Source: Ramlibacter algicola (GTDB taxonomy: Bacteria > Pseudomonadota > Gammaproteobacteria > Burkholderiales > Burkholderiaceae_C). Taken from it: a DNA stretch of 64,000 nt. The notes under the pieces were generated by a model. It searched no databases. It worked only from the letters and a program-made list of their open reading frames with translations, and was not told the DNA's origin. Within the stretch, counting starts at the first letter, position 1. The number at the start of each line of letters is the position of its first letter. Made by a program: the position numbers and the translations under genes. Location of the stretch: assembly GCF_016641735.1 (NCBI RefSeq), contig NZ_JAEDAO010000001.1, forward strand, positions 124,001 to 188,000, written 5' to 3'. Below, in pieces: positions 46,822-57,704 of the stretch.

Positions 46822-47979
46822 TCACTTGACCCAGAGTCGCACCGCGTCCCAGGCCCGACCAAGCACGCCGGCCTGGTCCACCGCCTCCAGCGCCACGAGC
46901 GGCACTTCGGCGACGACCTTGTCGCCGGCCAGCACCTTCAGCGAGCCGACCGGCTGGCCCTTGGCCAGCGGAGCGACCAGCGGGTCGGGCCGCGCGACCG
47001 CGGTCTTCAGTTGCGCGGCAGTGCCCGCCGGCACGGCGACGACGACCGGCTGCGGACGGCCCAGCTTGGCCGTGTTGGACGTGCCCTTCCAGATCTCGGG
47101 CGTCGCGACCGCCTGGTTGGCGTCGAACAGCTTGATGCCCTCGAAGGCGGTGAAGCCCCAGTTCAGCAGCTTCTGCGATTCGTTGGCGCGCGCTTCCTCG
47201 CTGCCGGTGCCCAGCACGATCGACAGCAGGCGGCGGCCCTGCAGGTTCGGGAAGTCGCGCTTGGCGGTGGCGATCAGGCAGTAGCCGGCGGCGTCGGTGT
47301 GGCCGGTCTTCAGGCCGTCCACCGTCGGATCGCGGAACAGCAGCAGGTTGCGGTTGGTGTCGTTGGCCGTCGGCGTGCCCTGGTAGCGGTACTTCTTGAT
47401 CGCGTAGTAGTGCAGGTACTCCGGGAAGTCCTGCATCAGCCGCGTGGCCAGGATGCTCAGGTCGCGCGCCGTGGTGGTGTGCCCCGGCGTCGTCAGGCCC
47501 TCGGGGTTCTTGTACGAGGTGTTCTTCATGCCCAGCGCCTTCGCCTGCTGGTTCATGAGCTCGACGAAGTGCTCGACCGAGCCGCCGACGCCTTCCGCCA
47601 GGGCCACGGTCGCGTCGTTGCCCGACTGCACGATCATCCCCTTGATCAGGTCGTCGACCGGCACCTGCATCTTCGGGTCGATGAACATGCGCGAGCCGGG
47701 CATCTTCCAGGCGCGCACGCTCACGGGCAGCGTCTGCTGCAGCGACACCTTCTTGGCGCGCAAGGCGTCGAACACCAGGTACTGCGTCATCAGCTTGGTG
47801 AGCGACGCAGGTTCGACCGGGTTGTCGACGTCGCGCCCGGCCAGCACCTGGTTGGCGCTGACGTCCATCAGCAGGTAGCTGCGGGCGGCGATCTCGGGGG
47901 GTTGCGGAACCTGGGCCGCGGCGGCCAGGCAGAAAAGGGCCAGCAAGGGCGCGAACAGCGCCTTGGCGAATCGGGTCAT
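46822..47979 (-). CDS. dacC: D-alanyl-D-alanine carboxypeptidase (low-mass PBP)
   Basis: 385 residues. A signal peptide ends near LAAAAQ. The serine active-site motifs are SLTK at 59-62, SGN at 119-121 and KTG at 224-226. It trims the terminal D-Ala of peptidoglycan stem peptides in the periplasm. The C-terminal beta domain and the amphipathic end helix AWDAVRLWVK are typical of PBP5/6 proteins that lie on the membrane. It follows a hydrolase gene by 14 bases. The choice of dacC over dacA is by convention. Confidence 0.95.
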   Translation of the reverse strand: MTRFAKALFAPLLALFCLAAAAQVPQPPEIAARSYLLMDVSANQVLAGRDVDNPVEPASLTKLMTQYLVFDALRAKKVSLQQTLPVSVRAWKMPGSRMFIDPKMQVPVDDLIKGMIVQSGNDATVALAEGVGGSVEHFVELMNQQAKALGMKNTSYKNPEGLTTPGHTTTARDLSILATRLMQDFPEYLHYYAIKKYRYQGTPTANDTNRNLLLFRDPTVDGLKTGHTDAAGYCLIATAKRDFPNLQGRRLLSIVLGTGSEEARANESQKLLNWGFTAFEGIKLFDANQAVATPEIWKGTSNTAKLGRPQPVVVAVPAGTAAQLKTAVARPDPLVAPLAKGQPVGSLKVLAGDKVVAEVPLVALEAVDQAGVLGRAWDAVRLWVK

Positions 47980-47993
47980 CGTGGTCGTGGGAT

Positions 47994-48617
47994 TCAGGAA
48001 CGGAGGTGGCGTGCCACCAGGGACTTCAGGAGCGGCAATTGTCCGTGAAAGAAGTGCCCGCCACCGGGCACGACGCTGACGGGAAGGGCCTGCGGACGCG
48101 CCCAGTCCAGGACGGATTGCAACGGCACCGTGTCATCTTCCTCACCGTGGACCACCAGGGTGCGGTCGTGCGCCTCCAGCGGGATGGCCGACACGGAGAA
48201 CCGCGAGGCGGCCGTGCCCACGAGGACGATCTTGCGCACCTCGCGCGTGTCCCACACGGACGCCAGCACCTGGCTGGCGACGAACGCGCCGAACGAGAAG
48301 CCCCCCAGCGCGATCGGGCCCTCGGGCGCGAAGTGCGCGACCAGCAGGCGCATGTCGTCGGCCTCGCCACGGCCCTCGTCGTGCACGCCGGCGCTGCCGC
48401 CGACGCCACGGAAGTTGAACCGCACCGACGACCAGCCGCCCTGCACGAAAGCGCGCGCCATCGTCTGCACGACCTTGTTGTCCATCGTGCCGCCGAACAG
48501 CGGGTGCGGATGCGCCAGGAAGGCGACGCCCTGCGTGGGGCCGTCCGGGTCGTCGCGCAGCACTTCGAGCGCACCGGCGGCGCCGGGCACCTGCAGGCGG
48601 CGGGTGAAGGTATTCAT
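47994..48617 (-). CDS. Small alpha/beta-hydrolase (COG2945-like)
   Basis: 207 residues with HPHPLFGGTMDNKVVQ, FNFRGVGGSAGVHD and nucleophile elbow GGFSFGAF (Ser108), the pattern of COG2945-type hydrolases. Acid likely in HGEEDDTVPL and His in GGGHFF. Probably cytoplasmic; the substrate is unknown. Ends 14 bases before dacC. Confidence 0.88.
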   Translation of the reverse strand: MNTFTRRLQVPGAAGALEVLRDDPDGPTQGVAFLAHPHPLFGGTMDNKVVQTMARAFVQGGWSSVRFNFRGVGGSAGVHDEGRGEADDMRLLVAHFAPEGPIALGGFSFGAFVASQVLASVWDTREVRKIVLVGTAASRFSVSAIPLEAHDRTLVVHGEEDDTVPLQSVLDWARPQALPVSVVPGGGHFFHGQLPLLKSLVARHLRS

Positions 48618-48622
48618 GGTGC

Positions 48623-48967
48623 TCAGCGCCCCAGGTGCGGCGGCGTGAGCAGGCGATCGACGACGCGCCCCTGCTTCAGGTGCGACTCGACGATCTCGTC
48701 GATGTCCTGCGCGTCCACGTACGTGTACCAGACGGCCTCGGGGTACACCACGCACACCGGGCCGGCCGAGCAGCGGTCCAGGCAGCCGGCCTTGTTGACG
48801 CGGACCTTGCCGGGACCGGCCAGCCCCTGTGCCTTGACCTGCGCCTTGCAGCGGTCGAAGCCTTCCTGCGCGTTGTGGTCGGCGCAGCAGTTCTCGCCGT
48901 TGGTGCGCTTGTTGGTGCAGAAGAAGATGTGCCGCTCGTAGTACGAGGGGCGGGATGCATCGCTCAT
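48623..48967 (-). CDS. (2Fe-2S) ferredoxin, thioredoxin-like fold
   Basis: 114 residues. Cysteines in HIFFCTNKR, ENCC and CLDRCSAGPVCVVYPEAVWY give the ligands of the shethna-type/thioredoxin-like 2Fe-2S group. It probably transfers electrons; the partner is not known. Start ATG overlaps the VanZ gene stop (ATGA, 48964-48967). Confidence 0.93.
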   Translation of the reverse strand: MSDASRPSYYERHIFFCTNKRTNGENCCADHNAQEGFDRCKAQVKAQGLAGPGKVRVNKAGCLDRCSAGPVCVVYPEAVWYTYVDAQDIDEIVESHLKQGRVVDRLLTPPHLGR

Positions 48968-50094
48968 TGGGGGATTCTAGGAGCGGGCTCGCGCGTGGAC
49001 AGGCGCACGAGCACGTAGACCAGCACCGCGTAAGGCCAGAGCCACCCCAGCCACTGCGCGAGCCCGTGGAAGCGGATGAAGCGCCCCTGCTCCCACGCCT
49101 GCAACGTGTGCGCGAAGTAAGCGCTCGTCGGGGCCTGGTTCAACAGGCTCAGGTGCAGCGCCAGCGCCAGCAGCAGCACGGCGGCGCTGCCACGACGTGG
49201 CAGCGCCAGCAGCAAGAGCGCCAGGACCAGGCCGGCGACGAGCCCGACGCGCACCGGCAGGCTGAGCCATGCCCAGGCATGGGAAGGCCCCCAGCTCAGT
49301 GCAGCGGACAGCGCGGTCACGCCGACGCCGACCAGCACCAGCACGAGCGTCGCCGTCGCCCGCCGACCGACAGACCGCATCACGGAGTGCGCCAGCAGGC
49401 AGGGCGCCAGCACCCCGAGCGCGACGCACGCGAGCTCCGCGCTGGGGACCAGCGGCTGCAGTTCGACGTCGCGCACGGGCAGCCAGCCGAGGAACGGCGT
49501 GTCGGCCAGCCACTCGCCGAGCGCCGCCTCGAGCCGCTCCAGCACCTGGCCCAGCCCCAGCGGCACGGCGGCGGGGAACAGCAGGGCGAACGGCCACAAC
49601 GCCAGCAGGACGAGCGCGCCACGGGCCTCGTCGACGAACCAGCGGACGCGGAACCGGCTCCAGTGGTCCACCGCGCCCCAGCGCTCGAGCGCGCCCGCCA
49701 CGCAGGCCCCGAGCGCAGCGCCCAGGGTGTTCAGCGCGGCATCCAGGTTGGACGGCACGCGTTCGGGCAGGTAGCTCTGGATGCCCTCCATCGCCAGCGC
49801 GAGCACCGCCGCGGCGAGCGTGGCCAGGCCGACCGCGCGGCCGATGCCGCCACCCGACGCCGCCGAAGCGCGCCGCAACACGGCCAGGGCCAGCAGCACC
49901 CCGAGCGGGGCGTAGCCGGCGACATTGGCCAGCAGGTCGAACGCCGTCCAGTACTTGGGCCAGGGGCTGGCGAGGAAGGCCCAGGGCGCGATGCCCTGGT
50001 CGCGCCAGCCACTGAACGGGTACAGGCTCGCGTAGACGATCAGGACTGCATACGCCTGCGCCAGCGGCCAGGCGGATGTCTTGCGGCCTTCCAT
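48964..50094 (-). CDS. VanZ family membrane protein
   Basis: 376 residues with about eight to ten hydrophobic helices. Its N-terminal half has the VanZ pattern (LYPFSGWRD, DLLANVAGYAPLGVLLAL and the SNLDAALNTLGAALG segment). VanZ domains are linked to teicoplanin resistance in enterococci, but in these bacteria function is unknown. Lies 3 bases after hemJ. Confidence 0.85.
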   Translation of the reverse strand: MEGRKTSAWPLAQAYAVLIVYASLYPFSGWRDQGIAPWAFLASPWPKYWTAFDLLANVAGYAPLGVLLALAVLRRASAASGGGIGRAVGLATLAAAVLALAMEGIQSYLPERVPSNLDAALNTLGAALGACVAGALERWGAVDHWSRFRVRWFVDEARGALVLLALWPFALLFPAAVPLGLGQVLERLEAALGEWLADTPFLGWLPVRDVELQPLVPSAELACVALGVLAPCLLAHSVMRSVGRRATATLVLVLVGVGVTALSAALSWGPSHAWAWLSLPVRVGLVAGLVLALLLLALPRRGSAAVLLLALALHLSLLNQAPTSAYFAHTLQAWEQGRFIRFHGLAQWLGWLWPYAVLVYVLVRLSTREPAPRIPQ

Positions 50095-50097
50095 GCC

Positions 50098-50520
50098 TCA
50101 GAACGGCTTGACGACCACCAGCACCACGGCGGCGAGCAGCAGCAGCACCGGTGCCTCGTTGAACCAGCGGTACCAGCGGTGGTTGCGCGTGTTGGCGCCA
50201 CGCTCGAATTTGCGCAGCAGGAGCACGCACGCGTGGTGGTACCCGACCACCAGCAGCACGACGCCGAGCTTGGCGTGCATCCAGCCGGTTCCACGCCCGA
50301 TGCCATAGCCGAGCCACAGCCAGAGGCCCAAGCCCAGCGCGGGCACGGCGAGCAGCGTCGTGAAGCGCAGCAGCTTGCGGGCCATCAGCAGCAGCCGTTC
50401 GCGCTCGGCCAGCGATCCGGGCTCGACCATCGCGAGGTTCACGTAGATCCTCGGCAGGTAGAACAGGCCGGCGAACCAGCTCGCGACGAACACGATGTGC
50501 AGCGCTTTGACCCAGAGCAT
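50098..50520 (-). CDS. hemJ: Protoporphyrinogen IX oxidase HemJ (CopD-like)
   Basis: 140 residues. The N-terminus LWVKALHIVFVASWFAGLFYLPRIYV, with its conserved His and the following Tyr/Arg, matches HemJ/UPF0093, and four membrane helices are visible. It oxidises protoporphyrinogen in heme synthesis. It heads the minus-strand cluster and is 240 bases from the divergent hemB, another heme gene. Confidence 0.92.
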   Translation of the reverse strand: MLWVKALHIVFVASWFAGLFYLPRIYVNLAMVEPGSLAERERLLLMARKLLRFTTLLAVPALGLGLWLWLGYGIGRGTGWMHAKLGVVLLVVGYHHACVLLLRKFERGANTRNHRWYRWFNEAPVLLLLAAVVLVVVKPF

Positions 50521-50570
50521 GGGCCGAGTGTACGGAAGGGGTGGGCCCGCGACGGGCTGGCGCGGCCATA

Positions 50571-50595
50571 AAAAAACCCCGGCCTGAGCCGGGGT
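50571..50595 (-). terminator. Rho-independent terminator upstream of hemJ
   Basis: An 8-bp stem, 50576-50583 with 50588-50595 (ACCCCGGC with GCCGGGGT), and a four-base loop. On the minus strand it is followed by six to seven T. It points toward hemJ but ends 50 bases before its start, so it would end the small RNA or attenuate hemJ. Confidence 0.85.
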
Positions 50596-50668
50596 CCGAA
50601 AGCCTTTTTGCTGTCACACATCAAGGCACCCGCTCAGGGAGGAAAAGCGGGGAGCGGCAAGCCGCCCG
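50571..50668 (-). ncRNA. Candidate small RNA between hemJ and hemB
   Basis: A predicted transcript of about 98 bases starts near 50668 and ends in a strong terminator (50576-50595 hairpin, then TTTTTT). The 5' part forms a GC-rich hairpin near 50651-50669. The middle hairpin pairs 50629-50634 (CCCGCT) with 50646-50651 (AGCGGG); its 11-base loop reads TTTCCTCCCTG on the minus strand, exposing CCTCC, the anti-Shine-Dalgarno sequence. No open frame fits. Alternatively this is the terminated leader of hemJ, since hemJ starts 50 bases downstream. Confidence 0.45.
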
Positions 50669-50674
50669 GGGGCT

Positions 50675-51762
<1,088 letters not shown>

Positions 51763-51769
51763 GCGGCGC

Positions 51770-52873
51770 ATGCAGATCGTCGAGTTCACCGGCGGCTCGC
51801 TGCGCTTCCTGGAAAGCGTGCCGGCCCGCCCTCCGGCGGACGGCTTCGTCTGGATCTTCCTCGACCGCGAGAACCTGCGCGAGGCGCTGCCCACGCTGCA
51901 GGCCGCCGCGCACCGGCTGGGCGGCTCGGCGCTGCTGGACCTGCACGTCAAGGACCTGGAGAACGCGACCCACCCGTCGCACTACGACTTCACATCGGTC
52001 TACGACCTGGTGATCTTCCGGCGCCTTGCCACACCGGACGAAGTGGATCGCGAGCTGGAGGCGAACGGCACCGCCGTGCGCGCAGTGCCGGCGCTGGCCA
52101 GCTTCTACCGGATCCGCACGCGCGCCGTGTCGTTCGTCGTCTGCGACCGCTTGCTGGTCTCGGTGCACCCGGCCGCGTGCCTGACGGCCCGCTCGTTCAT
52201 CAGCCGCTACCTGTCGGACGTCGTGCAGGGCGAAGGGGTCGCCGCCAACCGCAGCCGCCTGCCGGCCAATCCCGCGGACCTGATGCTGCGCATGGTCAAC
52301 GTGATGGTCGACGGCTACCTGGAACTGCGCAAGCAGCTGAGCACGGAGCTGGACCAGTGGCAGCAGGAACTGCTGCGTCCCGGCTCCGACTTCCGCGGCT
52401 GGGGCGGGTTGATGGTGGCGCGGCGCGAACTGCACCTGCTCGAGGACCTGTGCGAGGAGCAGAACGACGCGATGCAGGAGTGGCTGGACACGGCGCGCGA
52501 GACGCCGCCGCCGAACCTGTCGCAGGCCGAGCGCGACGGCCTCGTGGCCCGCGCGCGCGACGTCGTCGAGCACATCCAGCGCGTGGTGCACCAGGTGCGG
52601 CGCATGGAGGAGGGCGCCGAGAGCGTGGTGCAGATCCACTTCTCGGCACAGAGCAACCGCACCAACAACATCATGCGCACGCTGACGGCGCTCACGGCGA
52701 TCTTCCTCCCGCTGAACCTGATCACCGGCATCTTCGGGATGAACTTCGCCAGCATGCCGCTGCTGCGCGACCCGATCGGCTTCTGGGTGGCAGTGGGCGG
52801 CATGGTGGTCATCGCGCTGTCGCTGGGGCTGGTGTTCTGGCGCAAGCACTACCTGGAGCGCAGTTCGCGCTGA
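51770..52873 (+). CDS. CorA/ZntB-type metal transporter
   Basis: 367 residues. A large cytoplasmic N-terminal domain (about 290 residues with long helices) is followed by two C-terminal membrane helices. The pore motif GMN lies at 323-325 (ITGIFGMNFASMP). It carries Mg2+ or, as in ZntB, Zn2+ across the inner membrane. Starts 7 bases after hemB, probably on the same transcript. Confidence 0.93.
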   Translation: MQIVEFTGGSLRFLESVPARPPADGFVWIFLDRENLREALPTLQAAAHRLGGSALLDLHVKDLENATHPSHYDFTSVYDLVIFRRLATPDEVDRELEANGTAVRAVPALASFYRIRTRAVSFVVCDRLLVSVHPAACLTARSFISRYLSDVVQGEGVAANRSRLPANPADLMLRMVNVMVDGYLELRKQLSTELDQWQQELLRPGSDFRGWGGLMVARRELHLLEDLCEEQNDAMQEWLDTARETPPPNLSQAERDGLVARARDVVEHIQRVVHQVRRMEEGAESVVQIHFSAQSNRTNNIMRTLTALTAIFLPLNLITGIFGMNFASMPLLRDPIGFWVAVGGMVVIALSLGLVFWRKHYLERSSR

Positions 52874-52877
52874 TCGC

Positions 52878-53621
52878 GTGCAGGGGGCGGTTCGCATCGG
52901 CTGTGCGGGCTGGACGTTGCCAGCCGACGTCGCGCCCCAGTTGCCGGCCGGCGACTCGCACCTGGCCCGCTACGCGCAGGTGTTCCCCTGCAGCGAGATC
53001 AACAGCTCGTTCCACCGGCCGCACCGCGCGTCCACCTGGCAACGCTGGGCCGCCTCGGTGCCGCCCGGTTTCGCCTTCTCGGCGAAGCTGCCCAAGACGA
53101 TCACGCACGAAAGGCGCCTGCTCGACTGCGGCGCGCTGCTCGACGAGTTCCTGGCGCAGGCGAACGGGTTGGGCGCATCGTTGGCCTGCCTGCTCGTGCA
53201 GATGCCGCCCAGCTTCGCCTTCGATGCGGATGTCGCCCGTGCGTTCTTCAGCGGCTTGCGGTCGCGATGGGAGTTGCAGGTGGCCGCCGAACCACGCCAC
53301 GCGACCTGGTTCGGTGCCGAGGCCGACGCCCTGCTGCGCGACATGCGCATTGCCCGTGTGCTGGCCGATCCCGTGCGCCATCCCGAAGGGGGCCAGCCGG
53401 GCGGCTGGCACGGCCTCACCTACCTGCGCCTGCACGGCACGCCGCGCATGTACTACTCGTCGTATCCCCAGGCGCAGTTGGAGGCACTGGCGCAGCGCAT
53501 CGCACAGCAGGCCGCGACGGGCAGCGAGGTCTGGTGCATCTTCGACAACACGGCCAGCGGCGCGGCCGCCGGCGACGCGCTGCAACTGCAGCGGTTGCTC
53601 GTTCAGACGAAGGGCGGCTGA
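52878..53621 (+). CDS. DUF72 family protein (YecE-like)
   Basis: 247 residues starting with a GTG 4 bases after the CorA stop. The YecE pattern IGCAGWTLP, SEINSSFHRPHRASTWQRWA and FSAKLPKTITHERRL indicates a TIM-barrel fold of unknown function. Its 3' end overlaps the convergent GST gene by 19 bases. Confidence 0.92.
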   Translation: MQGAVRIGCAGWTLPADVAPQLPAGDSHLARYAQVFPCSEINSSFHRPHRASTWQRWAASVPPGFAFSAKLPKTITHERRLLDCGALLDEFLAQANGLGASLACLLVQMPPSFAFDADVARAFFSGLRSRWELQVAAEPRHATWFGAEADALLRDMRIARVLADPVRHPEGGQPGGWHGLTYLRLHGTPRMYYSSYPQAQLEALAQRIAQQAATGSEVWCIFDNTASGAAAGDALQLQRLLVQTKGG

Positions 53622-54253
53622 AGCTGCTCGTTGGCGAGCACGCGCTGCACGGCAGGCCGCTCGAGCATGCGCTGCAGGTAGGGGCCGAGCCGCGGCAGCT
53701 CACGCGCCTTGCCGCTCGGGAAGTTGCGGGTCCAGCGGCACAGCGTGAAGACGTAGGCATCGAGCGCGGTGTACTGCTCGCCGAGGAACCACGGACCGGC
53801 GTGCGAGGCCAGCTGCTCCTCCAGTTGCCCGAGCAGGCCGACCACCTTTTCGTGCGCGTGCCGCTTCACCTCCGCCGCGCCTTCCGCATTGCCCGCATCG
53901 ACCCAGCGGTCCGGGTAGAAGTACACGATCAGAGCCGCCTGCAGCGTGTTGGTCAGCCACATGAGCCACTTGTAGAACTGCGCGCGATCGTTCGTGCCCA
54001 GCGCGGGCACGAGCTTCGCCTGCGGCTGCGTGTCGCACAGGTGCAGCGCGATCGCCGCGGTCTCGTACAGCACGAGATCGCCGTCGACCAGCACCGGCAG
54101 CAGGCCGTTCGGGTTGAGGCGCAGGTAGTCCGCCGCCTTGTGCGCGTTGGCCATGCGGTCGACGAACACGCGCTCGTACGGCACGCCGATGTCCTCCAGC
54201 AGGATGTGCGGCACCATGGCCGCGGTGCTGGGGTAGTGGTGCAGCTGGATCAT
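53603..54253 (-). CDS. Glutathione S-transferase family protein
   Basis: 216 residues. An N-terminal thioredoxin fold with the cis-Pro/Glu-Thr segment ([23 protein letters not shown]) and an all-helical C-terminal half ([17 protein letters not shown]) are clear. The substrate is unknown. The start at 54253 avoids a 14-residue upstream extension, and it overlaps the upstream amidohydrolase stop (ATGA, 54250-54253). Confidence 0.9.
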   Translation of the reverse strand: MIQLHHYPSTAAMVPHILLEDIGVPYERVFVDRMANAHKAADYLRLNPNGLLPVLVDGDLVLYETAAIALHLCDTQPQAKLVPALGTNDRAQFYKWLMWLTNTLQAALIVYFYPDRWVDAGNAEGAAEVKRHAHEKVVGLLGQLEEQLASHAGPWFLGEQYTALDAYVFTLCRWTRNFPSGKARELPRLGPYLQRMLERPAVQRVLANEQLQPPFV

Positions 54254-55143
54254 TTCGGTTCCGGCAGTCCGAAGAGGGTTGCCGCGTTGCCCCACGCGAT
54301 GCGGCGTGCGACGTCGGCCGGCAGGTCACCGAGCCACGCGCGGTAGCCGGCCATCAGGTCGTCGTAGCTGTCCCAGCGCTGGTTGACCCAGGTGTCCGAG
54401 CCGATCACGAAGCGTCCTGGGTACTTCAGGAGCAACTCGCGCCACGGCGCGCACAGCTTGCCGCCTTCGCAGGTCAGGCCCGGCCGGTACGACAGCTCGC
54501 CCATCAGCAGCGGGTACTTGGCGAACAGCTGGTCGACGCGCGCCACCGGCGCGCCGCCGATGCCGGTGTGCGCCCAGATCAACCGCGCCTTCTGGCCGCG
54601 TGAAGGCGTGTTCGCCATCAGGAGGTCGATGGCGGTGTCGTCGACGTGCGCCAGCACCACCAGCTGGCGCTCCTCGGCGAGTCGCATCAATTGCCGTGCG
54701 ACCGGGCCGTTGGCGTTCGCGCTGTCGTACAGGTGGAACTCGCCGATGCCGCGGAATGGGCCGGCGGCCGACCCGCGGGCGAGCTCGTCGAGCACCATGC
54801 GGTGGATGCTCTCGTCGCGGTACCAGTTGTCGTAGTCGGCGCGGTTGCGGTACAGCCGCACGAAGGGCACGACGGTGACGCCGGCGGCGCGCACCTGGGG
54901 CGAGCCGGCCAGCGTGTGCGTGCCGTCGTTCGGCCGCGAATTGGACAGGATCGCGCGCACGCCGTTGCGCTGGAACCTGGCCGCGGCCTCCTGCGGCGGC
55001 ACCGGGCCGCTGCGGCCATCCCAGGCCTCCACGTTGTAGTGCAGGTGGGCATCGAACAGCGGCCCCACGTAGGGAGCCGCCAGGGCGACGCCGCACGTCA
55101 GCGTCGCCAGCAGCGCGGCCAGTCCCTGCCGCAGGGCGCGCAT
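54250..55143 (-). CDS. Secreted amidohydrolase-like protein (TIM barrel)
   Basis: 297 residues. A signal peptide (cleavage near ALAAP) precedes FDAHLHYN with the metal HxH pair (His33, His35). Later acidic and His residues ([17 protein letters not shown]) fit a COG2159-like metal-dependent hydrolase. Probably periplasmic; the substrate is unknown. Between a GST and a dienelactone hydrolase gene, overlapping both ends. Confidence 0.83.
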   Translation of the reverse strand: MRALRQGLAALLATLTCGVALAAPYVGPLFDAHLHYNVEAWDGRSGPVPPQEAAARFQRNGVRAILSNSRPNDGTHTLAGSPQVRAAGVTVVPFVRLYRNRADYDNWYRDESIHRMVLDELARGSAAGPFRGIGEFHLYDSANANGPVARQLMRLAEERQLVVLAHVDDTAIDLLMANTPSRGQKARLIWAHTGIGGAPVARVDQLFAKYPLLMGELSYRPGLTCEGGKLCAPWRELLLKYPGRFVIGSDTWVNQRWDSYDDLMAGYRAWLGDLPADVARRIAWGNAATLFGLPEPK

Positions 55144-55829
55144 CACGCGGCCAGATGCTTGCCGAAGAACGCCAGCGAGCGCTCGCGCGCTACCTTGGCC
55201 GACGGTTCGTCGTACGAGCCGCGCTGGTCGCAGTTGAAGCCGTGGTTGGCCTTGTAGACGTGGACCTCCACGTCCGGGTGCGCCTTCCTGAACGCCTCGA
55301 CGCTGTCCAGCGGGATCCAGTGGTCCTGGTCGCCGAAGTGCGCGAGCACCGGCACCTTCGGCTGGCGCGCCGATTCGTCCGGCGTCGTCATGCCGCCGCC
55401 GTAGTAGCAGACCGCGGCCGACAGGCCGTCGAGCGTGCAGGCCGAGCGCCAGGACAGCAGCCCGCCCCAGCAGTAGCCGACGATGCCGACCTTGCCGCCC
55501 TGCTTCGCGTGCGTGATCGCGGCCTGGATGTCCTGCATCACGCCGGGCGCGGGCAGCGCCTCCACGGCCGTCTTCAACGCGAAGCCCGCCTGCATGTCGT
55601 CCTGGCTGTAGCCCAGTTCCACGCCCTGCTTCACGCGGTGGAAGGTCGACGGCGCGACCGCAAGGAAGCCCTGCGCCGCATAGCCGTCGGCGACGGACCG
55701 GATGTGCGAGTTGACCCCGAAGATCTCCTGCAGCACCACGACGGCGCCCTTCGCGGCGCCGGTGGGCTGCGCCACGTAGGCGGGGAAGCGGAAGCCGTCG
55801 GCGGCTTGCAGGTCGACGAATGCACCCAT
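55143..55829 (-). CDS. Dienelactone hydrolase family protein
   Basis: 228 residues. The catalytic triad pattern is present: Cys120 in GIVGYCWGG, Asp in HFGDQDHW and His in [28 protein letters not shown] is the signature N-terminal segment. It hydrolyses cyclic or activated esters such as dienelactones in aromatic catabolism. Its stop overlaps the amidohydrolase ATG (TGATG). A GAAGGAG site precedes the start. Confidence 0.93.
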   Translation of the reverse strand: MGAFVDLQAADGFRFPAYVAQPTGAAKGAVVVLQEIFGVNSHIRSVADGYAAQGFLAVAPSTFHRVKQGVELGYSQDDMQAGFALKTAVEALPAPGVMQDIQAAITHAKQGGKVGIVGYCWGGLLSWRSACTLDGLSAAVCYYGGGMTTPDESARQPKVPVLAHFGDQDHWIPLDSVEAFRKAHPDVEVHVYKANHGFNCDQRGSYDEPSAKVARERSLAFFGKHLAA

Positions 55830-55890
55830 GGTGGTCTCCTTCGTGTGTGGGCGCGTATCCTAATCCCGGCAAAACGAACCAGGAGGCTCG

Positions 55891-56634
55891 ATGGGCAATG
55901 TGGTGCTGGTCACCGGCGGCAGCCGGGGCATCGGGGCGGCGACGGCGCTGGCCGCCGCGGCGGAAGGCTGGAAGGTGGCGGTCAACTACGCGGCGCGCCG
56001 CGATGCCGCCGATGAGGTGGTGCACGCGATCGAGTCGCGCGGCGGGCAGGCGATCGCGGTGCAGGCCGACGTCGCCGACGAGCAGCAGGTGCTGGCGATG
56101 TACGAAGAGGTGGACCGCTTCGGCACGCTGGGCGCGCTGGTGAACAACGCCGGCGTCGTCGACGTCGCGGCACGCGTGGACGAGATGTCGGTCGCGCGGC
56201 TGCGCCGCATGTTCGACATCAACGTGCTCGGCTCGATCGTCTGCGCGCGCGAAGCCGTGCGGCGCATGAGCACGAAGCACGGCGGCGCGGGTGGCTCCAT
56301 CGTCAACGTCTCCAGCGCCGCGGCGCGCCTGGGCGCGGCGGGCCAGTACGTCGACTACGCGTCCGCCAAGGGCGCCATCGACGTGTTCACGATGGGGCTG
56401 GCCAAGGAAGTCGCGGGCGAAGGCATCCGCGTGAACGCGGTGCGCCCCGGCCTGATCGAGACCGACATCCACGCGTCGGGCGGCATCCCGGACCGCGTCG
56501 AACGCCTGAAGCACCAGGTCCCGATGCAGCGTGGCGGCACCGCGGAGGAGGTCGCACACGCCATCGTCTGGCTGCTGTCGCCGCAGGCGAGCTACACCAC
56601 CATGAGCCTGCTGGACGTGTCGGGGGGCCGCTGA
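55891..56634 (+). CDS. Short-chain dehydrogenase/reductase
   Basis: 247 residues. The NAD(P) site [13 protein letters not shown] (8-19), NNAGVV, and the catalytic Ser near 142 with Tyr156 and Lys160 (YVDYASAK) are complete. FabG-like in length. AGGAGG site upstream. The following MaoC gene overlaps its stop (TGATG), so the pair may work on one hydroxyacyl or enoyl substrate. Confidence 0.94.
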   Translation: MGNVVLVTGGSRGIGAATALAAAAEGWKVAVNYAARRDAADEVVHAIESRGGQAIAVQADVADEQQVLAMYEEVDRFGTLGALVNNAGVVDVAARVDEMSVARLRRMFDINVLGSIVCAREAVRRMSTKHGGAGGSIVNVSSAAARLGAAGQYVDYASAKGAIDVFTMGLAKEVAGEGIRVNAVRPGLIETDIHASGGIPDRVERLKHQVPMQRGGTAEEVAHAIVWLLSPQASYTTMSLLDVSGGR

Positions 56635-57089
56635 TGGAGTCGCGCCTGTACTGGGAGGACCTGAAGCCCGGCACCGTGCTCGACCTGGGCACGGTGTCGC
56701 CGACGGCGGAGGAGATCAAGGCCTTCGCCACCCAATTCGACCCGCAGCCGTTCCACGTCGACGAACAGGCCGGCCGCGAGTCCGTCTTCGGCGGCTTGTG
56801 CGCGAGCGGCTGGCACACCTGCGCGATGGCGATGCGGCTGACGGTCGACAACTTCCTGCGCAACTCGTCGAGCATGGGCTCGCCCGGGCTGGAGAAGCTG
56901 TCGTGGATGAAGCCGGTGTTCCCCGGCGACGTGCTCACCCTGCGCCACCGCATCCTCGAGTCGCGGCCGCTGCGCAGCAAGCCCGACATCGGCCTTGTGC
57001 GTTCCGTGTGGGAGATGTTCAACCAGAACGGCGAGCAGGTGCTGCTGATGGAAGGCTACGGCATGTTCCGGCGCCGCGAGCCGGGATGA
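56634..57089 (+). CDS. MaoC-like dehydratase
   Basis: 151 residues with a hot-dog fold. The hydratase motif appears in [19 protein letters not shown] with the Asp/His pair, followed by [19 protein letters not shown]. It likely hydrates an enoyl-CoA, matching the neighbouring reductase. The specific substrate is unknown. Confidence 0.92.
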   Translation: MESRLYWEDLKPGTVLDLGTVSPTAEEIKAFATQFDPQPFHVDEQAGRESVFGGLCASGWHTCAMAMRLTVDNFLRNSSSMGSPGLEKLSWMKPVFPGDVLTLRHRILESRPLRSKPDIGLVRSVWEMFNQNGEQVLLMEGYGMFRRREPG

Positions 57090-57092
57090 GGG

Positions 57093-57704
57093 TCAGCGCT
57101 CGCCCTTGAGGTGGCGCATCAGCTGGTGGCTGGTGTTGCGCAGGCGCTGGGCCAGCAACTGCGTGATCTTCACCAACAGCTTGGCGCCCACGCCCGGCTG
57201 CTCCGCGATCAGGCGCGCGACGCCCTCGCGCGTGAGCACCGCGGCCTCGACGTCGCCCAGCGCCCAGCAACTCGCGAACCGCGGCTCGCCATCCAGCATC
57301 GACATCTCGCCCAGCACGGCGCCGGCGCGCAGCACGGCCAGCCGCGCGGCTTCGGACTGGACCGGTGCCTGCGACGTCGCACCCACCGGGCGCTTGCCGA
57401 CGTCCACCGTGCCGGACAGCAGCAGCATCATCCAGTCGCTCTTGTCGTCCTCGCGGATCAGCAACTGGCCCGGCCTGGCGCGCACGTGCAGCATCACGCT
57501 GCCCAGGGCGTCGACCTCGTCGGCCGTGAAGTCCTGCAGCAGGGCCGACTCCATCAGCAGGTCGCGGCGCTGCGCGAGGCGGATGCACGGGCCGAGCACC
57601 TCGAGCCCCGCGGCCTCCAGTTCCTCGCGCACCGGGCGGCGCGGCGCCACCGACGTGACGAGCCGCGCGGCGGCATCGGTCCGGTCGGCGGCGTCCGGCT
57701 TCAC
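57093..57704 (-). CDS. Cyclic nucleotide-binding-domain protein
   Basis: 203 residues starting at a GTG that overlaps the previous stop (GTGA, 57701-57704). A Crp-type cNMP domain spans about 60-165: RPGQLLIREDD, then GAVLGEMSMLDGEPRFAS with the Glu/Arg pair of the phosphate-binding cassette. No C-terminal helix-turn-helix is seen, so it is not a Crp-like DNA-binding regulator. It is the last gene of the lipid transport operon and may tune it through a nucleotide signal (inference). Confidence 0.88.
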   Translation of the reverse strand: MKPDAADRTDAAARLVTSVAPRRPVREELEAAGLEVLGPCIRLAQRRDLLMESALLQDFTADEVDALGSVMLHVRARPGQLLIREDDKSDWMMLLLSGTVDVGKRPVGATSQAPVQSEAARLAVLRAGAVLGEMSMLDGEPRFASCWALGDVEAAVLTREGVARLIAEQPGVGAKLLVKITQLLAQRLRNTSHQLMRHLKGER

